Of a DNA stretch of 64,000 nt, positions 1-8,427 are shown piece by piece. The translations under genes and the position numbers were made by a program. The stretch is from positions 1,882,501 to 1,946,500 of the forward strand of contig NZ_CP050063.1 in assembly GCF_011604685.1 (NCBI RefSeq). Direction: 5' to 3'. Under the pieces are notes generated by a model. The model was not told the origin of the DNA and ran no database searches. It saw only the letters and a list, made by a program, of their open reading frames with translations. This DNA comes from Spirosoma aureum. Its GTDB lineage: Bacteria; Bacteroidota; Bacteroidia; Cytophagales; Spirosomataceae. Numbering within the stretch: position 1 is the stretch's first letter; each line of letters opens with the position of its first letter.

Positions 1-470
1 GTGTACAGACCCAGAAAGAACTGGTTGTTTACCTGTCTATGGGGTTTGGTAATCCTTATGGCGATCCGTATAGCACCGAACTCGTTACTGATTTTAGCGG
101 CCGACTGGTCGATATGGGTGTTCAGATCATTGCTCCTTCCGACACGGTTGGCTCATCGACGCCGGAAGCGATTGAAAGGCTGTTCAGCCAGTTGCTGGCT
201 AGCTTCCCCGACGTTGAATTTGGGGCACATCTTCATGCTGTGCCGGGGGAGGCTCCTGCCAAAGTGAAGGCCGCACTTCGGGCGGGTGTTCAGCGTATCG
301 ATGGTGCCCTACGTGGTTTTGGCGGTTGCCCGATGGCGGCCGACGAACTTACGGGAAACCTGCCAACCGAAGACATTATTGAGGCACTCACGAATGAGGG
401 CGTTTCGCTTAATCTTAACCAGGACGCATTCCAGAAAGCACTGACATTGTCAGCAGCGATATTTATTTAA
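1..470 (+). CDS. Hydroxymethylglutaryl-CoA lyase, 3' part (5' end outside window)
   Basis: C-terminal part of an HMG-CoA lyase-like TIM-barrel enzyme, which cleaves HMG-CoA to acetyl-CoA and acetoacetate in leucine and ketone-body breakdown. The frame is open from the first base, so the gene starts upstream. Visible family features are the VYLSMGFGNPYGDPY segment, the APSDTVG strand-end motif, the metal-binding GAHLHA segment (His-x-His) and the GALRGFGGCPMA glycine-rich loop holding the catalytic Cys of the lyase family. The protein ends about 50 residues after that loop, normal for the family. Other DRE-TIM metallolyases are possible, but the GGCP loop favours HMG-CoA lyase. It converges on the minus-strand gene that follows. 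Confidence 0.88.
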   Translation, partial: VQTQKELVVYLSMGFGNPYGDPYSTELVTDFSGRLVDMGVQIIAPSDTVGSSTPEAIERLFSQLLASFPDVEFGAHLHAVPGEAPAKVKAALRAGVQRIDGALRGFGGCPMAADELTGNLPTEDIIEALTNEGVSLNLNQDAFQKALTLSAAIFI

Positions 471-536
471 ACGTATCACGGATAGAAACCAACTCAATCG
501 TAGTAGCTACCATTGTCATGCAACACGGGGAAGTCA

Positions 537-1061
537 CTACATAAACATAACCTGTATCTCTTCTTTTACGGCCTTGAGTGCTTCGGCAGTTGGTAGTCGG
601 TCTTTCTGAATAATACGCTCAAAAATACGCTTGGAGAGTTCAAGCGCAGGCGCATCGGGTCGAGTGTCGCCGGATGCCTGATTAATAAGTGTCATTACGT
701 CGTTCATAGCGGCCTGAATCTTATCCCAAACCGCCTGACTCATGTATACCTGCTGGGATAAGTTATGGTTATATTCATCCCGGATTTCCTGTAAAAGTCG
801 TTGCTGAAACTCCAGCGTTGTGGTGGCAGTTCCACCTAACCGCAATAAGAGATTGTTAGGGCTGATTCGCTCTAAAAAGAGCACCATTCGTTCATAAGCC
901 TGCAACCGGACAGGGACAACCGTTTCGGTGTAGCGGGTCTTAACCTCGAAGCGATGACGGTCAGCCTCCCGTTCCAGCAATAGCTTAACGGTCACATACA
1001 TGCCATAGAGAACCAATCCGGCGGGTACAATCAATTTTAAAAAATCACTCAGCAACTCCAT
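537..1061 (-). CDS. Conserved hypothetical protein with N-terminal membrane anchor
   Basis: A 174-residue protein of unknown function. Residues about 7-27 form one hydrophobic segment, followed by a charged linker (LLEREADRHRFEVK) and a helical region rich in Glu, Arg and Leu, so it looks like a membrane-anchored, mostly alpha-helical cytoplasmic protein. The sequence resembles small Bacteroidota proteins that carry a hypothetical-protein label, but no named family is claimed. It is transcribed alone, convergent with the HMG-CoA lyase gene and divergent from the HesB-like gene. ATG start at 1061; no upstream alternative is needed. Confidence 0.75.
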   Translation of the reverse strand: MELLSDFLKLIVPAGLVLYGMYVTVKLLLEREADRHRFEVKTRYTETVVPVRLQAYERMVLFLERISPNNLLLRLGGTATTTLEFQQRLLQEIRDEYNHNLSQQVYMSQAVWDKIQAAMNDVMTLINQASGDTRPDAPALELSKRIFERIIQKDRLPTAEALKAVKEEIQVMFM

Positions 1062-1206
1062 AAAAGGAAAAACGTTGTTTAGTTAAAAATGGGTAATTTT
1101 GAAAAAAGGCTTTCGGTTTATGGTCGTTGGCTGGCTGACTCGCCAACACATTCTGAGTCGGCAAACCAATTACCAAAAGACACAAACTGTTGGCCACACA
1201 CTAACT

Positions 1207-1515
1207 ATGCTGGTACTTGATAATCCTGTCCGGGTTCGGCCTGAAGCGCGGCAGCAGTTAATGGACACGTTACAGGCCAATAAAATTCCTGACGAATACG
1301 GTTTGCGAATTGGTATCCGGGGAGGTGGCTGTGGAGCATCCTGGTTACTGGGTTTCGATGTGCCTGGCTCTTCCGACGAAGTGTATAACGTTGAAGGTGT
1401 TCGCATCATTATTGATCGCAGGCATTTGTTGTACGTACTGGGTGCCGAAATTGGGTACGAACCAGGCGGTTTTACCGTAGAAAAAGAACAGACTTCCGTG
1501 GGTAGTTCTCAGTAG
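1207..1515 (+). CDS. HesB/IscA-like iron-sulfur assembly family protein
   Basis: A 102-residue A-type scaffold-like protein, the family that carries or delivers Fe-S clusters. The core GLRIGIRGGGCG followed by a WLLGFD strand matches the first conserved Cys region of HesB/IscA proteins. The C-terminal Cys-Gly-Cys pair that normally completes the ligand set is absent: the protein ends in GGFTVEKEQ and a Ser-rich tail. The open frame extends upstream to a TTG at 1099, but the 36 extra residues are not family-like, so the ATG at 1207 is preferred, giving the usual length of about 100 residues. Function in cluster delivery is inferred and weakened by the missing cysteines. Confidence 0.75.
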   Translation: MLVLDNPVRVRPEARQQLMDTLQANKIPDEYGLRIGIRGGGCGASWLLGFDVPGSSDEVYNVEGVRIIIDRRHLLYVLGAEIGYEPGGFTVEKEQTSVGSSQ

Positions 1516-1618
1516 GCAGATTCTCAGTTAATAGTGGACTATTTTCTGTAGGCGAAAAAAATCATTCCTATTTTCAATAAGTAGCTGACTGAGCACTATT
1601 AATTGAAGACTGCCGACT
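1511..1618. repeat. Imperfect intergenic inverted repeat
   Basis: Arms at 1511-1536 and 1594-1618 are reverse complements at about 22 of 26 positions with one single-base bulge, around a 57-base loop. It begins inside the stop region of the HesB-like gene and fills the gap before the histidine kinase gene. There is no strong T-tract, so termination is only one possibility. Confidence 0.55.
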
Positions 1619-1669
1619 AAAATTGGCATGATTTTAGGTCAGTTTTGACCAAACTCTCCCTCTGGGTTC

Positions 1670-4600
1670 GTGAAGCGAATTGAACAACATATTTTTTTAG
1701 TATTAGCTATACTGGCTGTTAGCCTATCGGTATTGTGTTATTGGATTCTGGAGCAAAATGCCCCGGGAGCGACCGATGAGCAATACATGACTGCCGTACA
1801 GCAGCGGGTGAAGGAGGAGATGCGGGTCAGTACCGACGAACTGGACCAGGTGGCCGAAAAAGTCCGGCAAACGCCAAACGCTACGTTTGCCAGTATGAGC
1901 CAGCCAACCCAGTATCCTTATTTTATTTTTCGTCGCAAATCCGGCCAGCGTAGCGAGCCTAAATTGTTGTTCTGGTCTGATTACCGATTTATTCCCGATT
2001 ATTCCCGAATTGCTTCCGTAACATTTCCAACGTTAATTAATTTCGACGAGGGCACCTACATTGTGAGTCGTCGACGGGTTCGAAGTGGGGCTGATTCACT
2101 GGATGTTTTTTCGCTGGTCAACATTTTTCGCCAGTATCGAAACAATAATACGTATTTAGAGTCAGGCTATAATCCCGCTTTGTTTGCCATTGATCCAGAA
2201 GCGATTACCAACGATCGTACGAATGTTTATCATGCAATCTACGACAACACACCGGTGTATTTGTTTTCGGTGGTTCCTCCCAAAGTTGATGTGTACCGGA
2301 ATCATTCAACACCCGTCAATACCGTAATTCTGGCCACATTAGGCGTTGTCTTTCTGGGTTTGTACGTGCTGCAGGCGCTGGCTCGCTTCAAGCGCAGTCG
2401 GCGTTATGAACTGGGCTTTGCCTGGCTGGCCCTCTATCTGGTCGTTTTGCGAGCGGTGATGCTCTACTTTGGCGTCCCGTTTTTATTTTTTGAATCCGAT
2501 CTGTTTAACGCCAAATTTTATGCTTCATCCATACTGGTGCCGTCACTGGGCGACTTGTTGCTGAATGCGGTCGTGATTCTTATTCTGTCTTATTACTGGG
2601 TCGGCCATTATTATCACTCCTGGAGTTATGCTAAGCTGATCCATTTGCCTTCCGGCACAAAGAAAATTATATCGATTGCGTGCGTCGTATTGAGTTATCT
2701 GGCATTCTCCAGTTGTTATGATGAATTGAATAACATTTATGAGAAGTCACAGTTCACGCTGGATATTACCCTTAATATTCGATTTTCGCTGTTGAAAATC
2801 GTTTGTTTAATCGTGTTCGTCACGATCTCATCGATTTATTTTTTACTGAACCATATCCTGGCCAGTATTTTTCTTCGGTTTAATCGACCCGTAATCAGCG
2901 GGATACTTTGGTTATCGGTCGGTACATTACTGTCGGCTGCTCTTTTCTATTGTATTGGCTGGTCGCTGGAACCGATATTGTTGTTGAACGGGCTCTATTT
3001 CCTGTTGATTTATGTAGGGCGCTTTTCCCGGTCGCTTTATACGTTCCGTTACAGGACCTCGATCTACCTGTTTCTGGCTGCTTTTGTGTGCGCCGTTACA
3101 ACGGCCTATGTGGTTTATAAGCAGGAAATAAAGAAACAACTGGTTCACGAGCGTGAGTTTGCTTCGCAGTTATTGGCCGAAAATGACGAATTCGGTGAGT
3201 TTCTGATGAGTAAAGCGCAGGAGTCGATTACGACCGATGTGGATATTGCCCGCTCATTACGGAAAGATACGCTTCTGGTGAGAGAACGTATTCAGCAACG
3301 GATAAAAAGTGTTCATCTAGATAAGTACTTCGACAAATACGACATTGATGTATCGTCGTTTCGGGCCGATGGTCAGCCGCTCGATATCAGCCCCGATGCC
3401 AGTGAATTATCGACATTGACCGCCCGATACCGCCGACCGATGTATAAAACACAATACCCTGGGGTGTATTTCGTCAATGAAGTCGGTAATCAGTTTATCA
3501 AGCAGTATGTCTGCTTTATTCCTATCCGGTTGGCAAATGCAGGAACGGTAACAGTTTCTGATACAATCGGCTATGTTGTACTGGATCTGAAACTGCGTAA
3601 TGAGAGGCCCAAAAGCGTTTATCCGGCACTGCTGGTCGATACTAAATTCATGCAGAGCCCAGATACACAGGAATACAGCTATGCTATTTTTAAGGGTCAG
3701 CCTAACAACGATACGACCTACCATCGAATCCTGTACGGAGACGGTAGTTATAATTATGATCGTAAGATGCCACCTGCGCTGCTGGCCGATTCGACGCTGT
3801 ATAGTACAGGATTAATTGCCAATGGGTATCAACATGTTGGCCAGCGTGGGCAGGATGGCCGCATCGTGGTTGTGTCGTCGGCGGAGTACCCCTTTCAGAA
3901 TATTTTCTCCAATTTTTCATTTTTATACCTGCTGCTTGTCCTGACGGTACTTATCGTCGTTATTATCTACGCGATTCATTACGGATTTTCGCAGTTCAGC
4001 ATTAACTATTCAACGAGGATTCAGATTCTGTTGAACGTCGCCTTTTTCCTGCCATTGCTTCTGGTGATCGTCATTATTCTGAGTGTGATAAGTTCAAACT
4101 ACATTACAAACCAGGAGAATACATACATCAGCAATACGCGGAATATTGCCTCTAATTTCGTGACGTACCTCGATGAATACCTTCAGGGAAGGCGTAGTAA
4201 AGCGTCAATGGAGGAGGAGTTGCATAAAATTGCCCGTGATGCCGATATCGACATTAACCTGTTCGATACAGAAGGGCGACTAAGTACATCCACGCGTCCA
4301 CTGATGTATGAGAGCGGACACCTTTCCAAGCGCATCAATCCGGAGGCTTACATCCATGTTATTGAAGAAAAAGAAAATCAGAAGCTACTCAACGAATCGC
4401 TGGGCAGTAAACAATACCGAACGGCCTATGCTGGTATCAAGTCCTACGATGGCCGATTACTGGGTGTGTTAAGTATTCCTTATTTCTATGCTCGTCCTGA
4501 ACTCGACCGCCAGATTATTGAAGTGATCTCTTCGGCCCTGAGCATCTTTACGGGTTTATTTCTGTTCTTCCTGATCCTCTCTTATTTCGCATCGAATGTG

Positions 4601-5512
4601 CTGACCAAACCCCTGAAGTTGCTGACGCAAAAGATTCGGAAAACGAATCTTGATAAGCCGAATGAACCGCTTCCATGGCGTTCTGACGATGAAATTGGGT
4701 TACTGATACGCGAGTATAACCGAATGCTGGTAAAGCTGGAGGAGAGTAAACAGGCGCTGGCACAGAACGAAAAACAATCGGCCTGGCGTGAAATGGCAAA
4801 GCAGGTGGCGCACGAAATCAAGAACCCGCTCACACCAATGAAACTGACACTGCAACACTTGCAGCGAACGTTCCCGAATGTGAACGGAGCCGACGGTTCT
4901 CCGGCTGGCCCGAATGATCCGGCCATGCGCCGGGTGATTCAGCGAACCTTTGATTCGTTACTCGATCAGATTGACAATCTCAGTGATATTGCTACGTCAT
5001 TCTCCGACTTTGCCAAGATGCCACTGCCTAAAAATGAGGTATTTGAAGTCACCGGCGTTATCAATAAAGCCGCGGATCTCTATGCCGATGATGAACGAAT
5101 CAGTTTATTACGGCAGATTGCGCCCGGCCCGGTCATGGTTGTTGGTGATCGTCAGCTGATTGGCCGTATCCTGACAAACCTGATCATTAACGGAATTCAG
5201 TCGGTTCCTGCCGACCGAAAACCCGTGCTTAGTCTGCGTCTCTATACCAATGACGATGATGTTCAGATTGAAGTGCATGACAATGGAGCAGGTATTCCGG
5301 AGGCTATTCGCAAGAAAGTTTTTCTGCCGAATTTTAGTACCAAGCGGGGCGGCTCGGGTTTAGGGCTGGCTATTGCCAAGCGTGGCGTCGAACATGCGGG
5401 CGGCTCGATCTGGTTCGAAACAACGGAAGGTGTTGGCACGTCGTTCTTTCTGTCGTTGCCACTGGATAGCAAACCCGCTACTGAACCGGCAAACCAGTCG
5501 GTGCTTAAGTAA
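1670..5512 (+). CDS. Very large membrane sensor histidine kinase (NtrY-like C-terminus)
   Basis: A 1280-residue sensor kinase. Residue order: TM helix about 10-28; extracytoplasmic region to about 215; a multi-helix membrane block about 216-485; a soluble domain about 490-740; two TM helices about 745-812; a second sensor domain to about 955; TM about 955-980; HAMP about 980-1030; HisKA with H-box VAHEIKNPLTP, phospho-acceptor His1048; and HATPase with N-box (LIINGIQS), G1 (DNGAGIP) and G2 (GSGLGLA). The catalytic core resembles NtrY/AtoS kinases. The GTG at 1670 is chosen because the hydrophobic N-terminus follows directly. At over twice normal kinase length with two membrane blocks it is unusual. 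No response regulator is adjacent, so the partner is unknown. Confidence 0.92.
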   Translation: MKRIEQHIFLVLAILAVSLSVLCYWILEQNAPGATDEQYMTAVQQRVKEEMRVSTDELDQVAEKVRQTPNATFASMSQPTQYPYFIFRRKSGQRSEPKLLFWSDYRFIPDYSRIASVTFPTLINFDEGTYIVSRRRVRSGADSLDVFSLVNIFRQYRNNNTYLESGYNPALFAIDPEAITNDRTNVYHAIYDNTPVYLFSVVPPKVDVYRNHSTPVNTVILATLGVVFLGLYVLQALARFKRSRRYELGFAWLALYLVVLRAVMLYFGVPFLFFESDLFNAKFYASSILVPSLGDLLLNAVVILILSYYWVGHYYHSWSYAKLIHLPSGTKKIISIACVVLSYLAFSSCYDELNNIYEKSQFTLDITLNIRFSLLKIVCLIVFVTISSIYFLLNHILASIFLRFNRPVISGILWLSVGTLLSAALFYCIGWSLEPILLLNGLYFLLIYVGRFSRSLYTFRYRTSIYLFLAAFVCAVTTAYVVYKQEIKKQLVHEREFASQLLAENDEFGEFLMSKAQESITTDVDIARSLRKDTLLVRERIQQRIKSVHLDKYFDKYDIDVSSFRADGQPLDISPDASELSTLTARYRRPMYKTQYPGVYFVNEVGNQFIKQYVCFIPIRLANAGTVTVSDTIGYVVLDLKLRNERPKSVYPALLVDTKFMQSPDTQEYSYAIFKGQPNNDTTYHRILYGDGSYNYDRKMPPALLADSTLYSTGLIANGYQHVGQRGQDGRIVVVSSAEYPFQNIFSNFSFLYLLLVLTVLIVVIIYAIHYGFSQFSINYSTRIQILLNVAFFLPLLLVIVIILSVISSNYITNQENTYISNTRNIASNFVTYLDEYLQGRRSKASMEEELHKIARDADIDINLFDTEGRLSTSTRPLMYESGHLSKRINPEAYIHVIEEKENQKLLNESLGSKQYRTAYAGIKSYDGRLLGVLSIPYFYARPELDRQIIEVISSALSIFTGLFLFFLILSYFASNVLTKPLKLLTQKIRKTNLDKPNEPLPWRSDDEIGLLIREYNRMLVKLEESKQALAQNEKQSAWREMAKQVAHEIKNPLTPMKLTLQHLQRTFPNVNGADGSPAGPNDPAMRRVIQRTFDSLLDQIDNLSDIATSFSDFAKMPLPKNEVFEVTGVINKAADLYADDERISLLRQIAPGPVMVVGDRQLIGRILTNLIINGIQSVPADRKPVLSLRLYTNDDDVQIEVHDNGAGIPEAIRKKVFLPNFSTKRGGSGLGLAIAKRGVEHAGGSIWFETTEGVGTSFFLSLPLDSKPATEPANQSVLK

Positions 5513-5548
5513 TAGCGATTTGGATTATTGGGTAGACCTTAAAACAAG

Positions 5549-5577
5549 GCAGCCGATCGGGAATCCCAATCGGCTGC
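5549..5577 (+). terminator. Hairpin terminator after the histidine kinase gene
   Basis: Arms GCAGCCGAT (5549-5557) and ATCGGCTGC (5569-5577) pair perfectly 37 bases after the kinase stop codon. No run of T follows on the plus strand, so it may be a weak or factor-assisted terminator. It lies between convergent genes. Confidence 0.5.
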
Positions 5578-5620
5578 AACTCGTAGTCTCAAACATCACT
5601 CAAAATAGATCGTTCACTGG

Positions 5621-6214
5621 CTAATCACCATCAATTGTCACATGTTTCCAGTTTTCGCCCGACCGAATTCGATTCAATTGTGTATGGGTGATGCCAAATT
5701 GCTTGGCAATCATCTTAAGTCGATTTTTATCATTTCTGAGCAGCTTCTTTATAATTTTAACCTTGCTTTCGGTTAATTTATAATTGCGGGTTGGGCGAGG
5801 TGCCGGGCGATTTTTGAGACTCGGATTGTTCCGGTTATGCTCAATCATCTCGTTTTTAGTAACCCACTTCAGATTCTGATAGTAGTTATTTTGCTTGTCA
5901 TGGTCGAGATGGATCACGAAGGTTTGATCGGGATGTTCGCGGGTGATGAACTGCTCGGCCACCAGCTTATGAACATATCGGTTCAGAGTTTTTCCAGCCG
6001 AACGTATGTTTAGCGATCGATACCCCTGAATGACAGAGCCTTTGATAATGGTTCCAGTTGTAGTAGTTGTCGGGTTGGCAGGGCGTGTTGTAGTCTGAAA
6101 ACTACGCAGTCGTCCATAATTTGAAACGTCATAGCGAGGCTGGTTTTCAATACCATCGAACACTATGGGCACCCACTTTTCGTTCCAGAAACTTTGATAC
6201 TTCTTCTCAATCAT
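5621..6214 (-). CDS. Freestanding NUMOD4/HNH homing-type endonuclease
   Basis: A 197-residue protein with an N-terminal NUMOD4-like DNA-binding module (residues about 8-45, with WVPI and a YDVSNYGRLRS motif), a central HNH module (about 95-135, with VHKLVAEQF, IHLDHDKQNN and LKWVT) and a C-terminal helix-turn-helix (about 145-190). NUMOD-HNH proteins are nicking or cutting enzymes of mobile introns and freestanding selfish genes. No intron or intein is visible: the gene lies alone between the kinase terminator and an AT-rich spacer. The HNH residues look intact (DHD, then N). Activity and target are unknown. Confidence 0.85.
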   Translation of the reverse strand: MIEKKYQSFWNEKWVPIVFDGIENQPRYDVSNYGRLRSFQTTTRPANPTTTTTGTIIKGSVIQGYRSLNIRSAGKTLNRYVHKLVAEQFITREHPDQTFVIHLDHDKQNNYYQNLKWVTKNEMIEHNRNNPSLKNRPAPRPTRNYKLTESKVKIIKKLLRNDKNRLKMIAKQFGITHTQLNRIRSGENWKHVTIDGD

Positions 6215-6524
6215 TGCCAGTGGTTATTATGTGCCTGTTAGCTATTTATAGATTTGTTTCGCTGATAAAGGCTTGTTTGTTTAACTATTCTTTAACAAAG
6301 ATAAAACAAGATAGTTGCTAAAATAAATTAAAAATTCTGATTCTCAGTGATTTCTGATTATAAGGGCAAAGAAATACATACGACAATAAACAATAGAAGG
6401 ATTTATATACTTAAATAGTAGAAAGAATCTAAATAAGCAGACGCACCTAAGTTGAACTACGCGGTAACCAGAAAGGTTTTAAAACAAAAAGTGCTGACTG
6501 AAAAGCTGGCGCAAAAGAGAGGAA
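6215..6524. other. AT-rich divergent intergenic region with a promoter-like -7 element
   Basis: 310 bases between the HNH gene (minus) and the CoA-binding gene (plus), AT-richer than the flanks. On the minus strand, bases 6303-6296 read TATCTTTG, an exact match to the Bacteroidota -7 consensus TAnnTTTG, 82 bases upstream of the HNH start; no good -33 TTG is seen at the right spacing. A purine-rich AGAGAGGA lies just before the ATG at 6525 and may be a ribosome binding site. Nothing else is recognised. Confidence 0.45.
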
Positions 6525-6896
6525 ATGAATACTGAATCAAAAAAAACAGTAGTTATTGGCGCTTCTGAAAATCCCGGACGATACGCAAATCGGGCTGCTC
6601 ATAGTTTAGTACGACACGGCCACGAAATTGAATTAGTTGGATTAAGGCCGGGCCAGATTGAAGGGCGCCCTATTCAGACGGGACAACCGACGCTAACCGA
6701 TATCGATACAGTTACCTTGTATGTTGGGCCACGGAATCAATCTGACCTGTACAATTATATCAAAGGGCTGAAGCCGAAGCGAGTGATTTTTAATCCAGGA
6801 ACCGAAAATCCGGATTTTGAACGGCAATTACAGGCCGAAGGTATTGAACCCATTGAAGCCTGTACACTAGTGATGTTATCGATCGGAACCTACTAA
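6525..6896 (+). CDS. CoA-binding domain protein (YccU-like)
   Basis: A 123-residue single-domain Rossmann-fold protein of the CoA_binding_2 type. It shows the nucleotide-binding start TVVIGASENPGRYANRA, a central strand VTLYVGPRNQ, and the FNPGTENPDF and IEPIEACTLVML segments seen in YccU-like proteins. Such proteins bind CoA or acyl-CoA in vitro; their physiological role is poorly known. ATG start preceded by a purine-rich stretch. The stop codon overlaps a bidirectional terminator shared with the convergent fabH-like gene. Confidence 0.85.
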   Translation: MNTESKKTVVIGASENPGRYANRAAHSLVRHGHEIELVGLRPGQIEGRPIQTGQPTLTDIDTVTLYVGPRNQSDLYNYIKGLKPKRVIFNPGTENPDFERQLQAEGIEPIEACTLVMLSIGTY

Positions 6897-6930
6897 AAAG
6901 GATTGACCGGCTTACAGGTCAATCCTTTTT
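6895..6930. terminator. Bidirectional hairpin terminator
   Basis: AAAAAGGATTGACC (6895-6908) and GGTCAATCCTTTTT (6917-6930) form a perfect 14-bp stem with an A-tract on one side and a T-tract on the other, so it can act on both strands. It overlaps the stop codons of the CoA-binding and FabH genes. Confidence 0.9.
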
Positions 6931-7936
6931 ACCATTTTATCAAAGCCGATGCCCAGGTAAAGCCGCTTCCAAAGGCTGCCAGGCAAACTAAATCGCCGGG
7001 TTGGATACGGCCTTGCTCAAACGCTTCGGTCAGTGCAATCGGAATAGACGCTGCGGTCGTGTTTCCGTATTTCTGAATGTTATTGAACACCTTCTCATCA
7101 GGCAGATTCATCTGCTGCTGAACATAGCCAGAAATACGAATATTAGCCTGATGCGGCACCAGAAGAGCCAGATCGCTGGGTTGATACCCATTGGCCTGAA
7201 GACTTTCGTTAATCACCTCCATGAAGCGTACCACAGCATGTTTGAAAACGGTGTTTCCGTTCATCACTACGCTGCTCCCACCAGCTGTAGCCGTATCGGC
7301 TGTAATGAAGTGATTAGGCCGGCTGCTGCCCGGATCTTTCAGATATAATTCCTCGGCATAACGACCGTCGGCATGAAGATGAGTTGACAGGATACGATGT
7401 TCCAGATCTGTAGTGGCCTGAACAACAGCTGCCCCCGCACCATCACCAAAAATAACCGCAACCCCACGACCTTCGGTTGTTTTATCCATCAACGTTGACT
7501 GGATCTCCGACCCAATCACCAGAGCTGTCTTGTACATTCCGGTTTTGATAAACTGATCGGCAATCGACAGGGCGTAGACAAATCCAGAACACTGCTGCCG
7601 AATATCGATTACGGCTATACCTTCCAGACCTAATTCGCGCTGCATCAGAAACGCCGAACCAGGAAAATAATAATCCGGCGAAAGCGTAGCGTAGACGATC
7701 AGATCGACATCGTTGGCGGCCAAACCAGCACGTTCGAGCGCCATACGCGATGCGGCTGCGGCCATACTGGCGTTAGTCTCTTTCCCGTAGGTGAAAAAAC
7801 GCCGTTGTTTAATACCCGTCCGTTCCTGAATCCAGGCGTCGGATGTATCCATATATTGGGTCAGGTCGTCATTCGTAACCACGTTGTCTGGTACGTAAAA
7901 GCCTAACCCGGTAATCCTTGAATAAGTGGTCGTCAT
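6929..7936 (-). CDS. fabH: 3-oxoacyl-ACP synthase III (FabH/KASIII family)
   Basis: A 335-residue condensing enzyme that starts fatty acid synthesis by joining an acyl-CoA primer to malonyl-ACP. The KASIII catalytic triad is visible: Cys116 in IRQQCSGFVYAL, His262 in LVPHQANIRI and Asn292 in KYGNTTAASIP. The N-terminal DAWIQERTGI segment and C-terminal GSGFTWAS end are typical. No plsX, acpP or fabD is next to it, so it is probably one of several paralogues and its primer preference is unknown. It ends in the bidirectional terminator. ATG at 7936 fits the family N-terminus (ITGLGFYVPDNVV). Confidence 0.95.
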   Translation of the reverse strand: MTTTYSRITGLGFYVPDNVVTNDDLTQYMDTSDAWIQERTGIKQRRFFTYGKETNASMAAAASRMALERAGLAANDVDLIVYATLSPDYYFPGSAFLMQRELGLEGIAVIDIRQQCSGFVYALSIADQFIKTGMYKTALVIGSEIQSTLMDKTTEGRGVAVIFGDGAGAAVVQATTDLEHRILSTHLHADGRYAEELYLKDPGSSRPNHFITADTATAGGSSVVMNGNTVFKHAVVRFMEVINESLQANGYQPSDLALLVPHQANIRISGYVQQQMNLPDEKVFNNIQKYGNTTAASIPIALTEAFEQGRIQPGDLVCLAAFGSGFTWASALIKW

Positions 7937-8079
7937 TCGTTAATGGCAAAATAGTTGGCAAAAATAGTACTTTTTCAGGTAGCTATTGTGCTTGGAAACT
8001 ACTTACCTGTATCTGCGCTGGAAAGTGCAGCTTTTCTTTAAAAACAGAGCCATCCGGGTGGAAATGGGCAAATGAGTCC

Positions 8080-8331
8080 TTAGGCTGGTTGCAACTCGAA
8101 AGAATATTCTTCCATGATCAGGTTGGCCAGCAGTTGGCGACACGCAGTGTCTACCGTTTCATGTGCTTTTTCCTGACTATCGGCATCTACTTCAAGCCGG
8201 ATGTGTTTCCCGATCCGGACGTTGTCAATATTGTCCATCTGGAGGTTATGAAGGCCCAGTTTAACGGCTTTTCCCTGTGGGTCCAGAATTTCCGAACGGG
8301 TCATGATGTTAATTTCGGCAACGTATTTCAT
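8080..8331 (-). CDS. purS: Phosphoribosylformylglycinamidine synthase subunit PurS
   Basis: An 83-residue protein matching PurS, the small dimeric subunit that bridges PurL and PurQ in step four of purine synthesis. Recognisable parts are the opening strand (KYVAEINIMTRSEILDPQGKA), the LGLHNLQMDNIDNVRIGKHI core and the C-terminal helix with ANLIMEEYSFEL. Length is normal. purL and purQ are not nearby, so this is a detached purS; the organism may use small-subunit PurL/PurQ encoded elsewhere. It lies upstream of fabH on the same strand with about 140 bases between them. Confidence 0.9.
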   Translation of the reverse strand: MKYVAEINIMTRSEILDPQGKAVKLGLHNLQMDNIDNVRIGKHIRLEVDADSQEKAHETVDTACRQLLANLIMEEYSFELQPA

Positions 8332-8346
8332 CTGTAATGAGTGAAA

Positions 8347-8427
8347 AGTGAAAGAGCGAATGCGATGCGTGAAAGAGCGAAAGGGAAGTTGGCTAACCTC
8401 ACCCGTTCACTCATTCGCTCTTTCACT
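8347..8427. repeat. Intergenic inverted repeat with an extra direct copy
   Basis: AGTGAAAGAGCGAATG (8347-8362) is perfectly complementary to CATTCGCTCTTTCACT (8412-8427); a second direct copy, GTGAAAGAGCGA, lies at 8369-8380. The structure fills the gap between purS and pssA and touches the pssA stop codon. Similar GTGAA/GAATGAGTG words recur in the hairpin at 11370-11445. Confidence 0.75.

Noticed and set aside
1099..1206. N-terminal extension of the HesB-like protein from a TTG at 1099
   Set aside because: The extra 36 residues are not family-like and the TTG has no supporting signal; ATG 1207 gives the normal size.
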